DNA of 64,000 bases from Kitasatospora fiedleri. Lineage in GTDB: Bacteria; Actinomycetota; Actinomycetes; Streptomycetales; Streptomycetaceae. Numbering within the stretch: the stretch's first letter is position 1; each line of letters begins with the position of its first letter. A program made the translations under genes and the position numbers. Below are positions 59,018 to 64,000 of this stretch, in pieces. The DNA is taken from assembly GCF_948472415.1 (NCBI RefSeq), contig NZ_OX419519.1:3472001-3536000 (forward strand). Reading direction: 5' to 3'. A model generated the notes under the pieces. The model was given only the letters and a program-made list of their open reading frames with translations. It had not been told where the DNA came from and did not search any database.

Positions 59018-59863
59018 TCACCGGAAGGCGGGGCGGGCGTCCGCGGCCCAGGCGGCGAAGCTCCGGGCGGGGCGGCCGAGCACCCGCTCGACGTCCGGGC
59101 TGACCCGCTGCTCCTCGGCGAGCGGCGAGCCGAGGACGTCGAGGGTGCCGTCGACCACTTCCTCGGGCATGAAGCGGGCCAGGTGCGCGCGGGCCTGCTG
59201 CCGGGTGAGCTCGACGAACGCGACCTCCTCGCCGAGGACTTCGCCGAGCGCCGCCACCTGCTGCCGGGGCGTGACCGCCTCGGGTCCGGTGAGGACGTAC
59301 ACCCGCCCCTGGTGCCCGTCCTCCCGCAGGGCGGCCGCCGCGACCGCCGCCAGGTCCGCGGGGTCGACGACCGGCAGCGCGACGTCCGCGAACGGGGCGT
59401 GCACCGTGCGCCGGGCGCGGACGCCGTCGACCCAGGCGTACGCGTTGGAGGCGAACCCCCCGGCCCGCAGGATGGTGTACGCCAACCCGCTCTCCCGGAC
59501 CGCGAGTTCGAACTCGCGGAGCCGGGCGTGCGAGACCGCCGCCGGCCGGGTCCCGGCGACCTGCGAGGAGAGCAGCACCACCCGCCGCACCCCCGCCGCC
59601 CGCACCAGCCCCAACAGCTCGGCGGCCGGCGCACCGGGGCCGTTGAGCTCGCCGGCCAACAGCAGGAACAGCGCGTCCGCCCCCTCCAACGCGGGGGCCA
59701 GGCTCCCGAAGTCGGCCAGGTCGGCGGCCCGGTGGACGACCCCGGCCGGGAACCCGCCGTCCGGCACCCGCCGGGAGACCGCGGTGACCCGCTCCCCCGC
59801 CGCGGCGAGCAGGCCGACCAGCGGACGGCCGACGTTCCCGGTGGCTCCAGTGACAACGATCAT
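59018..59863 (-). CDS. NmrA/QOR2-type NAD(P)H-binding oxidoreductase
   Basis: 281 residues from ATG 59863 with GAGGAG at 7-nt spacing. MIVVTGATGNVGRPLVGLLAAAGERVTAVSRR is the dinucleotide fold; GVRRVVLLSSQVAGTRPAAVSHARLREFELAVRESGLAYTILRAGGFASNA is the NmrA/atypical-SDR pattern. Such proteins sense or use NAD(P)H and often reduce quinones. The gene is divergent from an HxlR regulator with a perfect palindrome between. Confidence 0.88.
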   Translation of the reverse strand: MIVVTGATGNVGRPLVGLLAAAGERVTAVSRRVPDGGFPAGVVHRAADLADFGSLAPALEGADALFLLLAGELNGPGAPAAELLGLVRAAGVRRVVLLSSQVAGTRPAAVSHARLREFELAVRESGLAYTILRAGGFASNAYAWVDGVRARRTVHAPFADVALPVVDPADLAAVAAAALREDGHQGRVYVLTGPEAVTPRQQVAALGEVLGEEVAFVELTRQQARAHLARFMPEEVVDGTLDVLGSPLAEEQRVSPDVERVLGRPARSFAAWAADARPAFR

Positions 59864-59949
59864 GAACGTGCTCCTCGGTCCGTCAGGGCCCAAGTCCCTT
59901 GCTTGAGCGGCCTTTTCGGCCACGACCCGAAGCTAGCACCGGAAAGATA

Positions 59950-59961
59950 CTAGGTACCTAG
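59950..59961. promoter_or_regulatory. Perfect palindrome, probable HxlR operator
   Basis: CTAGGTACCTAG is a perfect 12-bp palindrome in an AT-rich tract, 78 bp before the HxlR start and 87 bp before the NmrA start. It fits an HxlR-family operator that controls both genes. Confidence 0.65.
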
Positions 59962-60039
59962 AGGAAACCGACCCCCTTCGCCCCTCCCCGCCCTACAGTG
60001 GGTACCCGCAGCAGAGCGACCGACGAGAGGGCGTACACG

Positions 60040-60438
60040 GTGGCCACCCGGAACGGACCCACGACGGACCGACCCCCCACCGAACACGGCAGCACCCAGC
60101 CCTGCCCGATCACCCCGGTGCTCGACATCGTCTTCAGCCGCTGGACCACGCCGATCCTCTGGACACTCCACCACTTCGGCCGCCAACGCTTCGTCCAACT
60201 GAACCGGAACATCGGCCCCATCACCGCGAAGGTCCTCACCCAACGCCTACGCCAACTGGAACGCGACGGCCTCGTCACCCGCACCTACCACCCGGAAGTC
60301 CCACCCCGAGTCGAATACGAGATCAGCGAACTCGGCCGCAGCCTGGCCCCCCTCTTCGCCGCCCTCACCGACTGGTCCCACCACCACCTCCCCGAAGTCG
60401 AACGCGCCCGCACCGCCTTCGACACGACCACCCCCTGA
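60040..60438 (+). CDS. HxlR-family winged-helix regulator
   Basis: 132 residues from GTG at 60040 with GAGAGGG at 8-nt spacing; an upstream GTG at 59998 is possible. HxlR core: CPITPVLDIVFSRWTTPILWTLHHFGRQRFVQLNRNIGPITAKVLTQRLRQLERDGLVTRTYHPEVPPRVEYEISELGRSLAPLF. A conserved Cys (QPCPI) at the domain start may sense redox stress, as in related regulators. The palindrome upstream suggests it controls the divergent NmrA gene. Confidence 0.92.
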   Translation: MATRNGPTTDRPPTEHGSTQPCPITPVLDIVFSRWTTPILWTLHHFGRQRFVQLNRNIGPITAKVLTQRLRQLERDGLVTRTYHPEVPPRVEYEISELGRSLAPLFAALTDWSHHHLPEVERARTAFDTTTP

Positions 60439-60459
60439 CACCCCGGCCCGCAACGGGAA

Positions 60460-60493
60460 AAGCCCGGACCGCAGCGAACTGCGATCCGGGCTT
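60460..60493 (-). terminator. Hairpin terminator for tRNA-Thr (and HxlR)
   Basis: On the minus strand a stem of AAGCCCGGA/TCCGGGCTT and CGCAG/CTGCG with one mismatch and a CGAA tetraloop is followed by TTTT, just downstream of the tRNA. It also lies past the HxlR stop codon. Confidence 0.85.
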
Positions 60494-60495
60494 CG

Positions 60496-60572
60496 TGGAG
60501 CCGCCTATGGGATTCGAACCCATGACCTACGCATTACGAGTGCGTTGCTCTGGCCAACTGAGCTAAGGCGGC
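60496..60572 (-). tRNA. tRNA-Thr (anticodon CGT)
   Basis: A complete cloverleaf on the minus strand: acceptor GCCGCCT/AGGCGGC, D-arm with AGCTCAGTTGG, anticodon stem ACGCA/TGCGT around loop CTCGTAA (anticodon CGT, reading ACG threonine), variable loop, T-arm TGGGTTCGAATCCCA, discriminator T. CCA is encoded at the 3' end (60498-60496). No integrase or att duplication adjoins it. Confidence 0.95.
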
Positions 60573-60726
60573 ACCGCTGCCGGTAACCCGGCCCGGTGAG
60601 GGCAAGGGTCGCATCGGCAACGCGCGCCAGTCTACACAGTTTCCGGGGGTGATCCGTACGCGCCCACCGGGCGGGCGGCCCGGTGGGCGGCCTCGGCCTG
60701 CGGCCCCGGCGGGGCGGGGGTCGGGG

Positions 60727-61458
60727 TCAGGCGGAGGAGGCGGCGAGTTTGGCGGCGAAGCCGGCGAAGAGGACGGCGACGGCGGAGGTGAGGCCGGCGG
60801 AGAGGCGCTTGCGGCGGCGGAAGGCGTTGGCGAGCGTGGTGCCGGTGAAGATCAGGAGGGAGAGGTAGAGGAAGGAGAAGGCCTGGAGGATGCCGCCGAG
60901 GAGCGCGAAGGAGAGGACGGGGGCGCCGTAGGAGGGGTCGACGAACTGGGTGAAGAAGGAGAGCAGGAAGAGGATGGCCTTCGGGTTGAACAGGCTGACC
61001 ATCAGCGCCCGGCGGAACGGCCGCTCGGCGTCCTCGGTGGCGCCGTCCTGGTCGGGGGCCGAGGCGAGGGCGCGCTCGCGCCACATCTGGCGGGCGGCCC
61101 GCAGCATGCCGTAGCCGATCCACAGCAGGTAGGCGGCGCCGCCGAACCGGACCACCGCGAAGACCGCGGGGTTGGCCCGGAGCAGGGAGGCCGCGCCGAG
61201 GGCGGTGAGGCTGATCAGGACGAGGTCGCCGAGGAAGACGCCGCAGGCCGCCCGGTAACCGGTGCGGACGCCCTTGCGGGCAGCGACGGAGAGCACGTAG
61301 AGGGAGTTGGGTCCGGGCAGCAGGACGATGGCGAGCGCGCCGAGGACGTAGGTGGCCAGGTCGTGGACTCCGAGCACTGCGGTCTCCAGGGGGCGGGTGA
61401 AGCGGACGGGGGCGGGACGCCGAAGGGGCTGCGCCATGGTAGCCGCCAGCCCCTTCAC
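60727..61458 (-). CDS. LysE-family amino-acid exporter
   Basis: 243 residues from GTG 61458 with GGAG at 9-nt spacing. LysE core: YVLGALAIVLLPGPNSLYVLSVAARKGVRTGYRAACGVFLGDLVLI, LLWIGYGMLRAA, ALMVSLFNPKAILFLLSFFTQFVDPSYG and LSFALLGGILQAF. About six membrane segments. It should export an amino acid, the exact one not predictable. The N-terminus carries a short extra basic stretch before the first helix. Confidence 0.9.
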   Translation of the reverse strand: MKGLAATMAQPLRRPAPVRFTRPLETAVLGVHDLATYVLGALAIVLLPGPNSLYVLSVAARKGVRTGYRAACGVFLGDLVLISLTALGAASLLRANPAVFAVVRFGGAAYLLWIGYGMLRAARQMWRERALASAPDQDGATEDAERPFRRALMVSLFNPKAILFLLSFFTQFVDPSYGAPVLSFALLGGILQAFSFLYLSLLIFTGTTLANAFRRRKRLSAGLTSAVAVLFAGFAAKLAASSA

Positions 61459-61535
61459 GCGTGGACACTCCTGACGGGCTCCAGCCCGGAGAACGCCCCG
61501 CGCCCCGCACCCCGCACCCCGGCTCCACGTCCCGC

Positions 61536-63167
61536 TCAGTCCTTGCAGACCTTCCCGTTCGCCGGCGCCTCCCCGCCCAGCAGGTAGCCGTTGACCGCGT
61601 CGTCGATGCAGGCGTTCTGCCGCTGGTACGCGGTGTGCCCGTCGCCCTCGTAGGTGAGCAGCCGCCCGGCCTCCAGCTGTCCGGCCAGCGACTGCGCCCA
61701 GGCGTACGGGGTGGCCGGGTCCCGGGTGGTGCCGACGACCACGATCGGGTCGGACCCGGCGGCCCGGACGGTGTGCGGGGCGCCGGTGGCCCGGTCCGGC
61801 CAGTAGCCGCAGCCGAGCGCCATCCAGGCCATGTCGCGGCCGAAGTGCGGGGCGGCCTTCCGGAAGGCGGGGAGGGCGGCGGTGACCGCGGCCGGGTCGG
61901 CGAACGGGGCGGGCAGGTCGAGGCAGTTGACGGCCATGTTGGCGTACATCAGGTTCTCGTAGCTGCCGTCGTCGCCGCGCCCGTAGTAGCTGTCGGCGAG
62001 CTTGAGCAGCGCGCTGCCGTCGCCGGCCAGGGCGGTGGTCAGGGCCTCACGCAGGTAGGACCAGAGCGATTCGGCGTACATCGCCTCGGCGACGCCGGTG
62101 AGCGCCTGGGCCTCGGTCAGCGGGCGGTTCTGCTCGGTCGGCAGCGGCTCGGCGTCGAGCTGCGCGAACAGCGCGTCCAGCTTCCGGCCGGCCTCCTCGG
62201 CGCTGTGGCCGACCGGGCAGTCGTCGCGCTTGGCGCAGTCCTCGGCGAACGCCGTCCAGGCGGTCTCGAAGCCGCCGGCCTGGGTGAGGTTGCCGGTGGC
62301 GGCGTCCAGCGAGGGGTCCATCGCGCCGTCCAGGACGACCTTGCCGACCTTGCTCGGGAACAGGCCCGCGTACGTCGCGCCCAGGAAGGTGCCGTACGAC
62401 TTGCCGACGTAGTTGAGCTTCCGGTCGCCGACCAGCGCCCGCAGCACGTCCATGTCGCGGGCCGCCTCCACGGTGGAGACGTGGCCCAGCAGGTCGCCCG
62501 CCTGCGCCCGGCAGCCGGCCGCGAACTCCTTGTCGGCGGCCACCAGCGCGTCGGTCTCGCCCTGGTCGTCGGGGGTGAGGTCGGTGGCGGTGTACGCGTC
62601 CATCCGCGGGCCGGTCAGGCAGGTGATCGGCGCGGACCGGCCGACCCCGCGTGGGTCGAATCCCACCAGGTCGAAGCTGGAGCGCACGCCCGCGTCGTAG
62701 CGCCCCGCGACCCGCTCGGTGTAGTCGATCGCGGAGCCGCCCGGCCCGCCCGGGTTGAGCAGCAGCGAGCCGATCCGGTGCCCCGTGCCGCCCGCGGGCT
62801 TGCGGACCGCGGACAGCTCCACGTCGTGCCCGTCGCCGGGGTGCGCGTAGTCCAGCGGCACCTTGAAGGTGGTGCACTCGAACCCGGAGTCGCACGGCTT
62901 CCAGCTCAACTGCTGTGCGTAGTACGGGGCCAGCGCGGCCGGCACCTCGACGGGCAGCGGCTCCAGCGGGGTGGCCCCGGGCGTGGGGGCGCCACCCGTC
63001 GCACCACCCGTCGCGCCGCCCGCCACGCTGTCCGCCGAGCGGCCCCCGGCACCGGACGGCGTGCCGGACGCGGCCGGGTGCCCGGACGTACAGCCCGCCA
63101 GCAGCAGCGACACGGCGGCGGCCAGCGCGACGGCGGCGGCCGGCCGGCGGGTCCGGGCGACTCTCAT
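61536..63167 (-). CDS. Secreted alpha/beta-hydrolase lipoprotein, tripeptidyl-aminopeptidase (SlpD/SlpE-like)
   Basis: 543 residues from ATG 63167. Signal peptide with lipobox LLLAGC, a Gly/Thr/Pro linker, then an alpha/beta hydrolase with the oxyanion motif LLLNPGGPGGSAIDY, DPRGVGRS, nucleophile NYVGKSYGTFLGATYAG, the Asp in VGTTRDPATPY and the His in GDGHTAYQ, and the TAP-like C-terminus with Cys pairs. It is most like streptomycete tripeptidyl aminopeptidases and SlpD/E proteases that trim N-terminal peptides outside the cell. A MITE-like repeat lies 64 bp upstream. Confidence 0.92.
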   Translation of the reverse strand: MRVARTRRPAAAVALAAAVSLLLAGCTSGHPAASGTPSGAGGRSADSVAGGATGGATGGAPTPGATPLEPLPVEVPAALAPYYAQQLSWKPCDSGFECTTFKVPLDYAHPGDGHDVELSAVRKPAGGTGHRIGSLLLNPGGPGGSAIDYTERVAGRYDAGVRSSFDLVGFDPRGVGRSAPITCLTGPRMDAYTATDLTPDDQGETDALVAADKEFAAGCRAQAGDLLGHVSTVEAARDMDVLRALVGDRKLNYVGKSYGTFLGATYAGLFPSKVGKVVLDGAMDPSLDAATGNLTQAGGFETAWTAFAEDCAKRDDCPVGHSAEEAGRKLDALFAQLDAEPLPTEQNRPLTEAQALTGVAEAMYAESLWSYLREALTTALAGDGSALLKLADSYYGRGDDGSYENLMYANMAVNCLDLPAPFADPAAVTAALPAFRKAAPHFGRDMAWMALGCGYWPDRATGAPHTVRAAGSDPIVVVGTTRDPATPYAWAQSLAGQLEAGRLLTYEGDGHTAYQRQNACIDDAVNGYLLGGEAPANGKVCKD

Positions 63168-63231
63168 GACGGTGGGTCCTCTCCCCTGGGAACGGCGCGG
63201 CGGCCGGGGCCGACACCGGGAGGCCGAGCCT

Positions 63232-63428
63232 AGGCCCTGTCCGGTCGATCTTGCCGGATCAGCGCGCGGCGTCGGGGGCCCGGCTGGGAGTGCCGGCGGA
63301 ACGCCCTCGTACTGGGTGTACTTGGGTGTTTCGCCGGTGCTTCCGAGGGGGCACCTCCCAGCCCCCCTTGGGGCTGGGAGAGGGATGCCCGGCGTCGCGC
63401 GCCCGGCAAGATCGGCCGGACAGGGCCT
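63232..63428. mobile_element. 197-bp MITE-like inverted-repeat element
   Basis: Terminal inverted repeats of 26 bp match at 25 of 26 positions (63232-63257 beginning AGGCCCTGTCCGGTCGATCT, and 63403-63428). Inside are a second imperfect inverted region (GCGCGCGGCGTCGG versus CCCGGCGTCGCGCGC) and a stem CTCCCAGCCCC/GGGGCTGGGAG with loop CCTT. No open frame of transposase kind is present. No convincing target duplication flanks it. This is the form of a miniature inverted-repeat element, likely mobilised by a transposase elsewhere. Confidence 0.8.
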
Positions 63429-63551
63429 GGCCGCCGGCACCGCCAGGCCCGGCGACTCGCCCACCCACCACCGCGGCCGGCCGATCGCCGCACCGCCGAT
63501 CGCACCACAGCCCCCCGTCCGACGGCGCGACCCCGCGCCCGCCGCCGACCG

Positions 63552-64000
63552 CTACTTGGCGAGCTGCTCCGCCAGGTACTGCACCGCGACCCGCACCAGC
63601 CGCAGCCGCTCCCGCTCCGGCGTGTAGTCCTGCACCACCTCGGACGTCCGCACCTCGGCCCGCGACCTGGCGTCCCGCAGCGCCGCCTGCACCGCCCGTC
63701 CGGACGCCAGCCCGGCCGCGTCCCGCTTCGCCGCGGCCAGCAGCAGCCGCCCGCCCGCCGCCCCGGGCGCCTCCGCCGCCGCCCCGGCCAGCGCCCGGGC
63801 GTCGTACCGGCCGGAGACCGCCGCGGCCGCCCCGTACAGGTCGGGACGGGCCAGCCCGGCCGCCGCCGCGCAGGGCGCGCCGCCGTCCACGCCGAGCACG
63901 CTCCACGTCGCGGGGCCGGCCGGCAGGGTGCGGAAGGCCGCGCCGACGGCCGCCCGCAGCGCCGCGTCGTCCGCGACCGCCTGCGGGGCGGCGGCCACCA
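63552..64000 (-). CDS. Esterase-fold protein lacking the nucleophile serine (partial, 5' end outside window)
   Basis: At least 148 residues; the reading frame continues past base 64000. VLGVDGGAPCAAAAGLARPDLYGAAAAVSG matches the nucleophile-elbow region of esterase-D-like enzymes, where GxSxGG is expected, but reads GVDGG, so the Ser is replaced by Asp. The protein therefore probably binds rather than hydrolyses, or belongs to a divergent subfamily. The remainder (RDAAGLASGRAVQAAL, YTPERERLRLVRVAVQYLAEQLAK) is helical. Completeness cannot be judged because the start lies outside. Confidence 0.7.
   Translation of the reverse strand, partial: VAAAPQAVADDAALRAAVGAAFRTLPAGPATWSVLGVDGGAPCAAAAGLARPDLYGAAAAVSGRYDARALAGAAAEAPGAAGGRLLLAAAKRDAAGLASGRAVQAALRDARSRAEVRTSEVVQDYTPERERLRLVRVAVQYLAEQLAK

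Noticed and set aside
60460..60572. Integrative element at tRNA-Thr
   Set aside because: No integrase, excisionase or repeated tRNA 3' end is nearby.
1..64000. CRISPR array, prophage, transposase or biosynthetic cluster
   Set aside because: No direct-repeat spacer arrays, phage genes, transposase or PKS/NRPS motifs occur in the window.

Overview
The window is chromosomal DNA from a high-GC actinomycete, almost certainly a streptomycete (Streptomyces or Kitasatospora). Support for this: extreme third-position GC bias on both strands, frequent GTG starts, GTGA/ATGA translational overlaps, -10-like hexamers 6-8 nt before several start codons (leaderless transcripts), Streptomyces-type dispersed repeats, and family content such as ECF sigma factors, SpoIIE phosphatases, a TatA, a Nur-type sodF promoter and a DtxR/DmdR-type iron box. 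About 63 genes fill the 64 kb. There is no prophage, integrase, transposase or CRISPR array; it reads as core or near-core chromosome with housekeeping, stress, transport and regulatory genes.

Layout. 0-6 kb: macro-domain protein, SpoIIE-type phosphatase, DUF2516 protein, HBHA-like protein, XRE regulator with a palindrome at its start, HAD phosphatase, alpha/beta hydrolase. 5.8-12.2 kb: a large SNF2 helicase with a small downstream gene, then a MoxR ATPase and metallopeptidase-VWA pair overlapping by four bases. 12.4-21 kb: YceI protein, LysR/MFS divergent pair, GNAT, TetR, Eis-like GNAT, NlpC/P60 hydrolase. 21-25 kb: membrane protein, ThrE-type exporter, CDF transporter. 25-30 kb: an HSP90-family ATPase and a cysteine-bearing TPR protein overlapping by four bases, followed by a Uma2-type nuclease; this is the most unusual cassette. 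30-38.5 kb: small secreted protein, acyl-CoA dehydrogenase, cupin, a TetR/MFS efflux pair with two clear operators, DUF202 pair, tatA, a membrane protein and a potassium channel. 38.5-45 kb: Ser/Thr kinase, ECF sigma factor with its partner gene, DUF4304-like protein, tyrosine phosphatase, methyltransferase, Nudix hydrolase. 45-48.6 kb: a flippase-like membrane protein with a degenerate kinase domain.

48.8-54 kb is an iron-siderophore uptake locus. Two FecCD permeases and an ATPase run one way; a Tat/lipoprotein binding protein and a siderophore-interacting reductase run the other. A DtxR/DmdR box lies between them. Next comes Fe-SOD with a perfect Nur (nickel regulator) box, so iron and nickel control sit side by side. 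54.7-60.5 kb: a frameshifted MFS pump with an ArsR-type regulator, an ECF41 sigma factor with its NAD-dependent epimerase partner (with a promoter element inside the end of the sigma gene), and an HxlR/NmrA redox pair around a perfect palindrome. 60.5-64 kb: tRNA-Thr(CGT) with a terminator, LysE exporter, a secreted tripeptidyl-peptidase-like lipoprotein, a 197-bp MITE-like inverted repeat, and an esterase-fold gene running off the right end.

All functional assignments are from reading motifs and family resemblance by eye; no database search was run. Start codons were chosen by ribosome-binding site, frame and family length and are uncertain where noted.
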